In this document: in pieces, positions 29,701 through 37,779 of the stretch | Position numbering within the stretch: position 1 is the stretch's first letter | Layout: each line of letters opens with the position of its first letter | Assembly: GCA_947451475.1 (NCBI GenBank) | Contig: CANFZC010000002.1 | Coordinates: 27,508-91,507 of the forward strand | DNA: 64,000 nucleotides | Source: Flavobacteriaceae bacterium | Lineage (GTDB): Bacteria; Bacteroidota; Bacteroidia; Flavobacteriales; Flavobacteriaceae | Direction: 5' to 3' | Position numbers and translations under genes: made by a program | The notes under the pieces: model-generated | Database searches by the model: none | What the model saw: the letters and a program-made list of their open reading frames with translations, nothing else | Told to the model about the DNA's origin: nothing

Positions 29701-29873
29701 TATCGCTTGGAGCAGCTTCTAGCAGTAGGATTGGAATGGGTGTAGTAATTGTAGGCGGAACTATTTTCTCTTTGTTATTGACCTTATTTGTTATTCCGTC
29801 TTTTTACATGATGTGGTCAAAAATCAAAAAACACCGTCCTGAATTTGATAACGTGGAAGCTTTGGAAAAATAA
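26787..29873 (+). CDS. RND multidrug-type efflux pump (HAE1-like)
   Basis: 1028 residues, with the standard twelve-helix RND layout: one helix at the N-terminus (SIKRPVFTIVINLTIILFGIIGY), a large periplasmic loop, a central bundle (IFLFFRDWAIAFRPLIDIPVSLIATF), a second loop and a C-terminal bundle. The proton-relay region holds ATGLVVDDGIVVTENIF, with the two adjacent Asp on TM4. The sequence is of the AcrB/MexB-like HAE1 group rather than CzcA metal pumps, judging from the GTNYLDI and LATGLVVDDGIVV segments. Exported substrates are probably hydrophobic or amphipathic compounds; none can be named. Confidence 0.95.
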   Translation: MSLSTLSIKRPVFTIVINLTIILFGIIGYSYLGVREFPSIDPAQISVRTNYTGANADIIESQITEPLEKAINSIDGIRNITSSSNQGSSIITIEFKLEKNLEEAANDVRDKVSQAIKSLPQDIDAPPVVAKADADSDPIISMTVQSDTKNVLELSDYAENVIAERLQTIPGVSSVQIWGQKRYSMRLWIDPVKLSSYGVTVSDVRTALEKQNVELPSGKLTGANTELTVKTMGNLAKPEEFNNIVISADGNKIVRLSDIGYAELGAENLETQLKTNNQPMVGLAIIPQPGTNYLDIAKQFYKQYAIFKKELPKDIQINVALDNTLFIKKSVIEVAETLLISILLVILIIFLFFRDWAIAFRPLIDIPVSLIATFFIMYLCGFSVNVLTLLAIVLATGLVVDDGIVVTENIFKKVEQGMSPIEAAIKGSNEIFFAVISISITLAAVFLPIIFLEGFVGRLFREFGVVIGAAVLISAFVSLTLTPMLNAYLMKGGEQKKTKFYTFTEPYFEGLNKGYASALERFMKKKWLSFPIVIICFGLILLFYKIIPKETAPYDDRSMVIVGVSTPEGATYDYTDRFMTDLSKLIDDSIPEKKIALVITAPGFASASVNSGRVRLALKDPEDRQKAQKEIADNLTKWTKKYSQAKVTVSEQPTIAVNKKGGLPIQYIIQAPNFEKLREKIPQFIDLANQNDTFSNVDVNLKFNKPEINVTIDREKAESLGISVLDIAQTLQLSLSGQRFGYFMRNGKQYQVIGQFDKKDRDEPLDLTSMFVKNNKGALIQLDNVVKVDEQSNPPQLYHNNRYMSATVSAGLAPGKSISDGIEAMDEIKSKVLDSSFTTDLGGESRDFVESSSNTMFAFGLALLLIYLILAAQFESFIDPFVIILTVPMAVAGALFSLWLFGQTWNIFSQIGTVMLIGLVTKNGILIVEFANQLRDKGMSKYDAIIHASEARLRPILMTSLAIALGALPIALSLGAASSSRIGMGVVIVGGTIFSLLLTLFVIPSFYMMWSKIKKHRPEFDNVEALEK

Positions 29874-29879
29874 TTGATT

Positions 29880-31187
29880 ATGAAATTGAAATCACTATAT
29901 GTCATCGTAATTCTAAGTTGCTTTATGGCAAAAATGCAAGCGCAAGAACTATTGAAATTGGAAGATGCCGTAAAAATAGCGTTGGAAAACAATTTTGCTA
30001 TTCGCATCGCGTCCAATAATTTAAAAATGGATGAAGCTAATGCAACTATAGGAAATGCAGGTATGTTGCCTAAAGTAACGGCGAACATTCTAGACAACAA
30101 TAGCATTCAAAATAGCTCTCAAACAAGACAAGACGACACAAAAACGGAATTGAATAATGCCAAAAACAAAAGTTTAACCTATGGCGTTGGCCTAGATTGG
30201 ACCGTATTTGATGGTTTTAAAATGTTTGCTAAAAAAAGTCAGCTTTCCGAATTACAAAAGCTTGGTGACTCTAATCTAAAACTTACTATTATTACTAAAA
30301 TAAGCGATGTAAATACTACTTATTTTGATTTGGTCCAGCAGCAACAGCAGCTAGCCGCAATTGATAGTTCCCTAGTTATTTCCAATCAAAGATTAACCAT
30401 TGCACAAAACCGATTTAGCATCGGCAAAGCTTCCAAATTAGAAGTTTTGAATGCACAAGTCGATTTAAATACAGATCAAACGGTACAATTAAAACAAAGG
30501 GAAACGCTGGCTAATACTAAAATAATACTGAATCAACTTTTAGCAAGAGATGTAAAAACAGCGTTTTTTGTGGTGGCCGAAATTGTTGTAGATAAAAATT
30601 TGTTGTTACCGTCCTTAACGGATTTAGCCATCAAACAAAACCCGCAACTCGAAGCTCAAATAATCAATAAAAGAGTGGCAGAATTGCAGTTGAAGCAAGT
30701 AATCGCTAATCGTTATCCAGTAGTCAAAGTTACTACTGGCTATAATTTTACTGAGAGCCAATCGAGTTTAGGATTCACTTCATCCTCCTATGCAAGAGGA
30801 TTAAATTATGGTTTTAGTGCTAGTCTGAATCTATTTGATGGGTTTGCTCAAAAACGTACAGAAAAAATTGCCAAATTGGAAATTGAAAATTCGAAAATTG
30901 CAATAGACCAACAAACAAATGCTTTGAAAGCTCAATTGGAAAGTGGCTACCAAACCTATATCACAAATTTAGACTTGATGGATTTAGAAGACAAAAATGA
31001 AGCTATTGCAAAACAGAATCTTGAAATTACACTAGAAAAATTTAGAATTGGTACTATAACTCCTATTGAGTTCAGAACAGCACAATTGAATTTCATTAAC
31101 GCTAAAGTTAGAAATACAATTGCTCAATTTCAGGCAAAACAATCTGAAATCAATTTAAAAGAATTGGCTGGAAATTTAAGTTTTTAA
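29880..31187 (+). CDS. TolC-family outer membrane efflux protein
   Basis: About 435 residues. The track start is TTG at 29874; the ATG two codons later (29880) gives the signal peptide MKLKSLYVIVILSCFMAKMQAQ. The mature protein has the two OEP repeats with long amphipathic coiled coils (LKLEDAVKIALENNFAIRIASNNLKMDEA; then LTDLAIKQNPQLEAQIINKRVAELQLKQV) and the repeated GFxxFAKKS / NLFDGFAQKR hairpin. It would form the outer-membrane channel of the RND tripartite pump. Its ATG lies 6 bases after the pump stop. Confidence 0.94.
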   Translation: MKLKSLYVIVILSCFMAKMQAQELLKLEDAVKIALENNFAIRIASNNLKMDEANATIGNAGMLPKVTANILDNNSIQNSSQTRQDDTKTELNNAKNKSLTYGVGLDWTVFDGFKMFAKKSQLSELQKLGDSNLKLTIITKISDVNTTYFDLVQQQQQLAAIDSSLVISNQRLTIAQNRFSIGKASKLEVLNAQVDLNTDQTVQLKQRETLANTKIILNQLLARDVKTAFFVVAEIVVDKNLLLPSLTDLAIKQNPQLEAQIINKRVAELQLKQVIANRYPVVKVTTGYNFTESQSSLGFTSSSYARGLNYGFSASLNLFDGFAQKRTEKIAKLEIENSKIAIDQQTNALKAQLESGYQTYITNLDLMDLEDKNEAIAKQNLEITLEKFRIGTITPIEFRTAQLNFINAKVRNTIAQFQAKQSEINLKELAGNLSF

Positions 31188-31217
31188 AATATTTTCGAAT
31201 TAATAACCTGGTATAAA

Positions 31218-32081
31218 ATGGTTCAATACAACCCTAAAGACTGGATTACTTTTATCTTTCGATTTCATAAGTCGGATACCTTTCGACAATTATTACCGAT
31301 GATGGTATTCATTGGAATTTATGCTGGAGTCATTTGTTACTTGGAAACAGATTATTATAAATTGGCTGAAGATAGTCATGTCAAAAACATTTCGATCATG
31401 CATGGCATGTTGGGATTTGTCATCTCCTTATTATTAGCTTACCGAACAAATACCGCTTATGACCGCTGGTGGGAAGGCCGAAAATTATGGGGTGCCTTGG
31501 TGAATAACAGTCGGAATTTAGCCCTTAAATTGTCGGTTATACTAAAAGAAGATCACGATAAAAGATATCTTCGCTTTTTGATTCCAACTTACGCTTCGGT
31601 TTTGGCTAAGCATTTGCGTGATGAAGAAGTGGGGCAGCTCTTATTTGACGATGTTGATTTAAAAATTGACCATCATAAACACAAGCCAAACCAAGTTGCT
31701 AAAGCAATATATCAAAAAATACAAGACCTGCATCAATCTGGTAAAATAACTGGAGATCAATTAATTGTATTGAATGGAGAATTGCTTTCTTTCACAGATG
31801 TATGTGGAGCTTGTGAACGAATCAAAAACACCCCTATCCCCTACTCTTACAGTGCCTTTATTAAGAAGTTTATTTTCTTTTATATAATGACATTACCTTT
31901 TGGTTATGTCTTTAGTTTGGGTTATTATGTAATTCCAGTAGTAGTCTTTATCTTTTATGTCTTGGCAAGTTTGGAATTAATTGCAGAGGAAATTGAAGAT
32001 CCCTTTGGTGGTGATGCTAATGACTTACCTACTGCAAAGATTGCTTCCAATATAAAAAAACACATTGAAGAAATTTTATGA
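31218..32081 (+). CDS. Bestrophin/UPF0187-family membrane channel protein
   Basis: 287 residues with about four membrane helices. The N-terminal FRFHKSDTFRQLLPMMVFIGIYAG, the AYDRWWEGRKLWGALVNNSRNLA segment and LASLELIAEEIEDPFGGDANDLP are the signature regions of the bestrophin-like family (YneE in enterobacteria). Prokaryotic relatives form pentameric ion channels; structural work on the Klebsiella homologue showed cation selectivity. It follows the TolC gene by 30 bases and may be in the same transcript, though a link to efflux is only positional. Confidence 0.87.
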   Translation: MVQYNPKDWITFIFRFHKSDTFRQLLPMMVFIGIYAGVICYLETDYYKLAEDSHVKNISIMHGMLGFVISLLLAYRTNTAYDRWWEGRKLWGALVNNSRNLALKLSVILKEDHDKRYLRFLIPTYASVLAKHLRDEEVGQLLFDDVDLKIDHHKHKPNQVAKAIYQKIQDLHQSGKITGDQLIVLNGELLSFTDVCGACERIKNTPIPYSYSAFIKKFIFFYIMTLPFGYVFSLGYYVIPVVVFIFYVLASLELIAEEIEDPFGGDANDLPTAKIASNIKKHIEEIL

Positions 32082-32138
32082 TTTCATTTTTGGGTTATGC
32101 CAATTAAAATAGTACTTTAGTAATGATTATTTCAAACC

Positions 32139-33065
32139 ATGTCCATAAAAGCATTACTTCATAAACCGGCACTCACTCATGAAAAGTCTCTAAAGACTTT
32201 AGTGGAAAATAGGACGATTTTCTCACTAGACCATTGTGAACTAAATATTTTTGAAACTTATCAAAAATCGGATTTGGTTCCATTAAGGTTTAATGACTTG
32301 GTGGTTACTAGTATGCTTCGTGGTAAAAAAATAATGCATTTATTTGACGAACCACAGTTTGAATACCTGCCTGGAGAAACAGTAATTGTACCTTCAAATG
32401 TAGAAATGAAGATTGATTTTCCGGAAGCTTCTAAAGATAATCCTACTCAATGCATTGCTTTAGCTATTGATAATAATATCATCAATAATACGTTGGCTTT
32501 TCTTAATGAAAAGTATCCTAAAGAAGGGAAAAGTAATTTATGGAAATTAGATCATGAAAATTATTTCTTTTATAATAATGTAGAATTGGCAGGGACGATA
32601 AACAAATTGATTAAGGAATGCATGGGTGATTCTATTACAAAAGACGCTATAGCAGATTTAACCTTGCAAGAGCTTATTATTCGTATTATTCAAACTCAAA
32701 CGGCAAAGCGATTTGAAAATGAAAAACTGATTGATAGTAACAGTCCAATTACGCCTTCTATAGAGTTTATCAAAAACAATATACGGGAGTCCATAAATTT
32801 AAAAGACTTGAGTGATAAAGCTTGTATGAGCACCACTTCTTTTTATCGCTATTTTAAAAGAGAATTGGGCATGAGTCCCATTGAGTACATTTTGAATGAA
32901 AAAATAAAATATGCTAAGAAACTTTTAAGCAATCCAAAGATCCATGTAAATGAAGTATCTTATGCCACAGGGTTTGAAGACTGTAACTACTTTATAAGAC
33001 TTTTTAAAAAATATGAGGGTGTTACTCCAAAACAATACCAATTAATGAATTATACTTCTCATTAA
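32139..33065 (+). CDS. AraC-family transcriptional regulator (aldehyde module)
   Basis: 308 residues. Residues 1-190 are a cupin-like AraC-N domain; residues ~200-305 are the double helix-turn-helix (LSDKACMSTTSFYRYFKRELGMSPIEYI and VSYATGFEDCNYFIRLFKKYEGVTPKQYQ). It is convergent with the DUF779-ALDH operon (33062-35027): the two stop codons share bases 33062-33065. AraC regulators beside DUF779/ALDH pairs commonly control them, so this is the likely regulator of that operon. The operon promoter has a -7 box but no clear -33, as expected for activator-dependent transcription. Confidence 0.9.
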   Translation: MSIKALLHKPALTHEKSLKTLVENRTIFSLDHCELNIFETYQKSDLVPLRFNDLVVTSMLRGKKIMHLFDEPQFEYLPGETVIVPSNVEMKIDFPEASKDNPTQCIALAIDNNIINNTLAFLNEKYPKEGKSNLWKLDHENYFFYNNVELAGTINKLIKECMGDSITKDAIADLTLQELIIRIIQTQTAKRFENEKLIDSNSPITPSIEFIKNNIRESINLKDLSDKACMSTTSFYRYFKRELGMSPIEYILNEKIKYAKKLLSNPKIHVNEVSYATGFEDCNYFIRLFKKYEGVTPKQYQLMNYTSH

Positions 33066-33439
33066 TCGTAAGTATTAATGGTAACAGGGTCTAATTGCTC
33101 TAGTTCATTGGGAGTAAATAACCGGTATTTGATGATGAACGTTTTTCCGTAGGGAGTCTCTAATGAAAAGCCACCTGCTCCTATTCCGTCCATAACATCT
33201 AAGGTGAAGTGAGCATTTTTCCAATATTCGTATAAATCTTTATCAAGCCAAAAATCAAAACCATCTACTTGCCCAATACAGACATCACCCGTTCTAGTGT
33301 AAAAGCCTCCTTTTTCAAAACATTGCGGCTGTGTTCCTTCGCAGCAACCGCCTGCTTGGTAGAACATTAAATCTCCGAATTTATCTTTCAGCATGGCAAT
33401 GACTGCTAATGCTTCTTCAGTAACTGCTATTCTTTTCAT
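33062..33439 (-). CDS. DUF779 protein, aldehyde dehydrogenase partner
   Basis: 125 residues. The diagnostic segment is MFYQAGGCCEGTQPQCFEKGGF, a cysteine-rich loop with an adjacent Cys pair and a further Cys, followed by the conserved LDVMDGIGAGGFSLETPYGKTF. The family is found next to NAD-dependent aldehyde dehydrogenases in many bacteria; its role is unknown (a metal- or thiol-handling accessory is my inference). It lies 82 bases downstream of the ALDH on the same strand, and its stop overlaps the AraC stop on the opposite strand. Confidence 0.88.
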   Translation of the reverse strand: MKRIAVTEEALAVIAMLKDKFGDLMFYQAGGCCEGTQPQCFEKGGFYTRTGDVCIGQVDGFDFWLDKDLYEYWKNAHFTLDVMDGIGAGGFSLETPYGKTFIIKYRLFTPNELEQLDPVTINTYD

Positions 33440-33521
33440 CTTTTATCATTTAAATAAAACAAACCGCAAATCAACTTAAAGAAGCCAATCTGCGGTGAGT
33501 CCTAAATTATTGCTTTTTTTC

Positions 33522-35027
33522 TTAAAAGAAACCTAATTTGCTTTTACTATAAGAAATTAACATGTTTTTTGTTTGACGGTAATGTGCCAACATCATTTTG
33601 TGATTCTCTCTTCCTATACCCGATTGTTTATAACCACCAAATGGTGCACCTGCTGGATAGGCATGATAGCTGTTTACCCATACTCTACCTGCATGAATTG
33701 CTCTAGGCACTTGGTACAGTTCATGAGCATCACGGGTCCACACTCCTGCTCCTAAACCATATAGTGTATCATTTGCGATAGCAATAGCTTCCTCTGTAGT
33801 TTTAAATGTGGTAACGGCTAAAACTGGTCCAAATATTTCTTCTTGAAAGATTCTCATCTTATTTGTTCCTTTGAAAACCGTAGGTTTGATATAGTAACCT
33901 GTATCTAAATCACCTCCCAATTTGTTTTCATCGCCACCAATTAACAATTCGGCACCTTCTTCTTTTCCTAAATTAATGTAGGACATAATTTTATCTTTCT
34001 GTACTTTGGAAGCTTGAGCTCCCATCATTACTGTTGGGTCTAGAGGATTTCCTGTTTTTACCGCCGCAACTCTTTCTATAACTCTTTCTATAAATCTATC
34101 ATAGATATCTTCATGTACCAACAAACGCGAAGGACAAGTACAAACTTCTCCTTGGTTTAAACAATACAATACAGCACCTTCTATTGCTTTATCAAGAAAT
34201 TCATCATCAGCGTCCATTACTGACGGAAAGAAAATGTTTGGTGATTTACCTCCAAGTTCTAAGGTTACTGGAACAATATTTTCAGTAGCATATTGCATTA
34301 CCATTCTTCCTGTAGCTGTTGAACCTGTAAAGGCCGCTTTAGCTACTTTTGGATTAGTTACTAAAGCTCTTCCTAATTCAGAACCAAAACCATTTACAAC
34401 ATTAATAACCCCTGCCGGAATTAAATCTCCTATTATTTCCATCAATATCATGATGGATATAGGTGTATTTTCAGCTGGTTTTAACACTACACAGTTTCCT
34501 GCAGCTAATGCCGGTGCTAATTTCCAAACAGCCATTAAGATCGGGAAATTCCATGGAATAATTTGTGCAATGACTCCGATTGGTTCATGAACAATTAAAG
34601 AAACAGTAGTTTCGTCCAACTCACTTACGGAACCTTCTTCTGCTCTAATTACTCCAGCAAAATAACGGAAGTGATCAATAGCTAACGGCAAATCAGCAGC
34701 TAAAGTTTCCCGTACAGCTTTTCCATTATCTACTGTTTCGGCTGCTGCTAAATAGGCTAAGTTATCTTCCATCACTTGCGCAATTTTAATTAGCATATTG
34801 CTTCGGTCCGTAACGGAAACTTTACTCCATGTTTTAAATGCTTCGTATGCTGCATCGACTGCTAAGGATAAATCATCTTTATTTGAATGTGCTGCTTTAG
34901 TAAACACTTTTCCGTCTACCGGAGACACCACATCAAAATACTGTCCTGATGCAGGGGGAACAAACTTTCCTCCAATGTAGTTATCATATTTATCTTTAAA
35001 TGTGGGTCTTTGAATTAAATTACTCAT
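33522..35027 (-). CDS. NAD-dependent aldehyde dehydrogenase (AldB/ExaC-like)
   Basis: 501 residues, full-length ALDH. Landmarks are IIPWNFPILMAVWKLAPALAAGN, KPAENTPIS, AFTGSTATGRMVM, the general base in LELGGKSPNIFF, the catalytic Cys in NQGEVCTCPSRLL and EEIFGPVLAVTTF, ending in a characteristic QTKNMLISYSKSKLGFF. This type oxidises short-chain aldehydes such as acetaldehyde. It is the first gene of the ALDH-DUF779 operon. Compared with the 443-residue ALDH at 12614 it belongs to a separate subfamily. Confidence 0.94.
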   Translation of the reverse strand: MSNLIQRPTFKDKYDNYIGGKFVPPASGQYFDVVSPVDGKVFTKAAHSNKDDLSLAVDAAYEAFKTWSKVSVTDRSNMLIKIAQVMEDNLAYLAAAETVDNGKAVRETLAADLPLAIDHFRYFAGVIRAEEGSVSELDETTVSLIVHEPIGVIAQIIPWNFPILMAVWKLAPALAAGNCVVLKPAENTPISIMILMEIIGDLIPAGVINVVNGFGSELGRALVTNPKVAKAAFTGSTATGRMVMQYATENIVPVTLELGGKSPNIFFPSVMDADDEFLDKAIEGAVLYCLNQGEVCTCPSRLLVHEDIYDRFIERVIERVAAVKTGNPLDPTVMMGAQASKVQKDKIMSYINLGKEEGAELLIGGDENKLGGDLDTGYYIKPTVFKGTNKMRIFQEEIFGPVLAVTTFKTTEEAIAIANDTLYGLGAGVWTRDAHELYQVPRAIHAGRVWVNSYHAYPAGAPFGGYKQSGIGRENHKMMLAHYRQTKNMLISYSKSKLGFF

Positions 35028-35049
35028 AGTATTAAATTTTTGGTTTACC

Positions 35050-35057
35050 CAAAAGTA
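35050..35057 (-). promoter_or_regulatory. Probable -7 element of the ALDH-DUF779 operon
   Basis: Minus-strand TACTTTTG matches TAnnTTTG 22 bases before the ALDH ATG. No TTG is found at -33, fitting a promoter that needs the AraC-type activator. Confidence 0.5.
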
Positions 35058-35252
35058 CCTCCTATCCTTTTTTCAGAATAGCACATTTCGAGCAATCTAT
35101 AGCACAATTTTAATGATATGAAAATATTAATAACTGATAATTGCAAAAACCAAAAAAAACACCTTAAAAAATCAACAATATGACAATCCTCTAAAATAAA
35201 AAACGTACTGTTTACTAATGAAAATATATTTTAATCTAAAATCTACAATCCT

Positions 35253-35260
35253 TATATTTG
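35253..35260 (+). promoter_or_regulatory. -7 element of pheT
   Basis: TATATTTG, an exact TAnnTTTG match, 19 bases before the pheT ATG. The preceding AT-rich gap (35061-35252) has no gene; a TTG -33 box is not clear. Confidence 0.55.
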
Positions 35261-35279
35261 CAGCCTTAAATAGGTATAC

Positions 35280-37700
35280 ATGAGAATTTCATACAATTGG
35301 TTAAAACAATTTATTAAAATAGATTTAAAATCAGAAGAAACTTCGGCTATCCTCACTGATTTAGGTCTGGAAGTAGAGGTGGTTGAGAAATACCAATCGG
35401 TTCGTGGCGGTCTTGAAGGAGTGGTTGTAGGTCACGTGTTAAGTTGTGAAAAACATCCTGATGCCGATCGCTTGAAAATTACTAAAGTAGACTTAGGAGA
35501 TGGAACACCTGTACAAATTGTCTGCGGTGCTGCAAATGTAGCTGCAGGTCAAAAAGTTCCTGTTGCTACTATTGGTACCAAATTATTTGACAAGGAAGGT
35601 TTAGAATTTGAAATCAAAAAAGGAAAAATACGCGGACAAGAAAGTCATGGTATGATTTGTGCAGAAGACGAATTAGGATTGGGTTCTAGTCATGAAGGAA
35701 TTATGGTATTGGACGACAAACTAAAACCTGGAACCCCTTGCGCCAAAGTATTCAACATTGAAGATGATGAAGTATTTGAAATTGGCCTGACTCCCAACCG
35801 AGCAGATGCTATGTCTCACTATGGAGTAGCTCGTGACCTTCGGGCAAGTTTATTACAAAAGAATAGTAATATTGAATTGATTACTCCTTCGGTGAGTACA
35901 TTTCGCATTGATAAAAGAACACTTAAAATTGATGTGGATGTTAAAGATAATAAATTGGCACCTAGATATTGTGGTGTTACTCTCTCTGGAATAACTGTAA
36001 AACCTTCTCCAGATTGGTTACAAAACAGATTAAAAGCCATTGGGCTTTCCCCTAAAAACAACATTGTTGACGTTACTAATTATATATTACATGATTTAGG
36101 ACAACCCTTGCATGCTTTTGATGCTTCAAAAATCAATGGAAAAATCATCGTTAAGACTATGGCTGCTGGAACAAAATTCACCACCTTAGATGATGTAGAA
36201 AGAACGTTGCATGAAGAAGACCTAATGATTTGTGACGAAAAAGGAGCGCTTTGTATGGCAGGTGTATTTGGTGGAAAAAATTCGGGGGTAACTGAAACCA
36301 CGAATACAATATTTCTTGAGAGTGCCTATTTCAATCCCATTTCTGTGCGTAAAACTGCTAAGAGACATGGATTAAATACAGATGCATCTTTTCGTTTTGA
36401 ACGAGGCATTGACCCTAACATTACGGAATTTGCGTTAAAACGTGCAGCTTTATTGATTAAAGAAATAACAGGAGGCGAAATTACATCCGATATCATTGAT
36501 ATCTATCCGAAAGCCATTGAAGACTTCCGCGTGTTTTTGAACTTTGATAAAACAACAAAACTTATAGGCCAAGAATTATCAAAAGAAACTATTAAGAAAA
36601 TTTTGGCTTCATTAGACATTAAAGTAACTACTGTTTCTGATGCTGGTTTAGGATTAATCATTCCCTCATATCGAGTAGATGTGCAGAGAGAAATTGATGT
36701 TATTGAAGAAATTTTGAGGGTGTATGGTTATAACAACATCAATTTTACAAAAAAACTAAATGCTACAGTGGCTAACTCAGCTCGTACCGAAGATTATAAA
36801 ATTCAAAACATCATTGCCGCTCAATTGAATGCCAATGGGTTTCATGAAATGATGGCTAATTCATTAACCACTCCCGATTATGTAAAGTTAACGAACATGC
36901 TTAAAGAAGAATATAATGTAATGATGCTGAATCCGTTGAGTAATGACTTGTCAGCTATGCGTCAGTCTTTATTGTTCTCAGGATTAGAAGCGGTTTCGTA
37001 TAATATTAACCGCAGAAATGGGGATTTGAAATTATTTGAATTTGGTAAAACCTACCACAAATTACCTTCAGGGTATGATGAGCCGAAACACTTAACCTTA
37101 TTTGTTTCGGGAAACCGTGCGGATGAAAGTTGGACTTTGACTCAAAAACCAACAGACTTTTTCTTATTCAAAGGTTATGTAAATAGTATTTTAGAACGAT
37201 TGGGAATTTGTAAAACACAAAACAAGCCGGTAGCGTCTGATGTCTTTGCCGAAGGTATGGCTATTACTTGTGGTCAAGACACCTTGGTTGAATTTGGCAC
37301 CGTAAAAAAGTCAATTTTAAAACAGTTTGACATTAAGCAAGAAGTGTTTTATGCCGATTTCAATTGGAACCTACTATTAAAATTACTATCGACTAAAATC
37401 AAATTCACAGACATCCCTAAATATCCAGAAGTACGCCGAGATTTAGCGCTTTTGGTTGACGATGCCGTTGCTTTTGAATCTGTTTATGCTGTTGCACGTC
37501 AAACGGAGAAATCCTTATTGAAAGATGTAAATTTATTTGACGTATACCAAGGTAAAAACCTTCCAGAGGGTAAGAAGTCGTATGCCATAAGTTTCATCTT
37601 GCAAGACACGACTAAAACCTTGACAGAGGAGCAGATTGATAAAATCATGAACAAGCTTCAAAAGAATATGGAAAACGAACTGGGAGCAAGTTTAAGATAA
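35280..37700 (+). CDS. pheT: Phenylalanine-tRNA ligase beta subunit
   Basis: 806 residues, the normal length for bacterial PheT. Domains in order: N-terminal EMAP-type tRNA-binding domain (~40-150; GVVVGHVLSCEKHPDADRLKITKVDLG), B3/B4 editing region, B5 (~400-475, WING-like), the class II-like catalytic-fold domain (GDLKLFEFGKTY) and the C-terminal FDX-ACB anticodon-binding domain (ISFILQDTTKTLTEEQI). With PheS (not in the window) it charges tRNA-Phe. It has its own promoter and a strong bidirectional terminator that also serves typA. Confidence 0.96.
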   Translation: MRISYNWLKQFIKIDLKSEETSAILTDLGLEVEVVEKYQSVRGGLEGVVVGHVLSCEKHPDADRLKITKVDLGDGTPVQIVCGAANVAAGQKVPVATIGTKLFDKEGLEFEIKKGKIRGQESHGMICAEDELGLGSSHEGIMVLDDKLKPGTPCAKVFNIEDDEVFEIGLTPNRADAMSHYGVARDLRASLLQKNSNIELITPSVSTFRIDKRTLKIDVDVKDNKLAPRYCGVTLSGITVKPSPDWLQNRLKAIGLSPKNNIVDVTNYILHDLGQPLHAFDASKINGKIIVKTMAAGTKFTTLDDVERTLHEEDLMICDEKGALCMAGVFGGKNSGVTETTNTIFLESAYFNPISVRKTAKRHGLNTDASFRFERGIDPNITEFALKRAALLIKEITGGEITSDIIDIYPKAIEDFRVFLNFDKTTKLIGQELSKETIKKILASLDIKVTTVSDAGLGLIIPSYRVDVQREIDVIEEILRVYGYNNINFTKKLNATVANSARTEDYKIQNIIAAQLNANGFHEMMANSLTTPDYVKLTNMLKEEYNVMMLNPLSNDLSAMRQSLLFSGLEAVSYNINRRNGDLKLFEFGKTYHKLPSGYDEPKHLTLFVSGNRADESWTLTQKPTDFFLFKGYVNSILERLGICKTQNKPVASDVFAEGMAITCGQDTLVEFGTVKKSILKQFDIKQEVFYADFNWNLLLKLLSTKIKFTDIPKYPEVRRDLALLVDDAVAFESVYAVARQTEKSLLKDVNLFDVYQGKNLPEGKKSYAISFILQDTTKTLTEEQIDKIMNKLQKNMENELGASLR

Positions 37701-37721
37701 TAAAGTATCACTTCACTCTAT

Positions 37722-37763
37722 AAAAATAAAAACCCTCTCATGACTGAGAGGGTTTTTATTTTT
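37722..37763. terminator. Bidirectional terminator between pheT and typA
   Basis: A perfect 19-bp stem with the core AAACCCTCTCA and a TGAC loop, flanked by A- and T-rich tracts on both sides. It works for the convergent pheT and typA genes. Confidence 0.9.
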
Positions 37764-37779
37764 ATAATCTAAATACTAA

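Noticed and set aside
29874-29879. TTG start for the TolC gene
   Set aside because: An ATG two codons later begins the signal peptide directly; the TTG is a track artefact.
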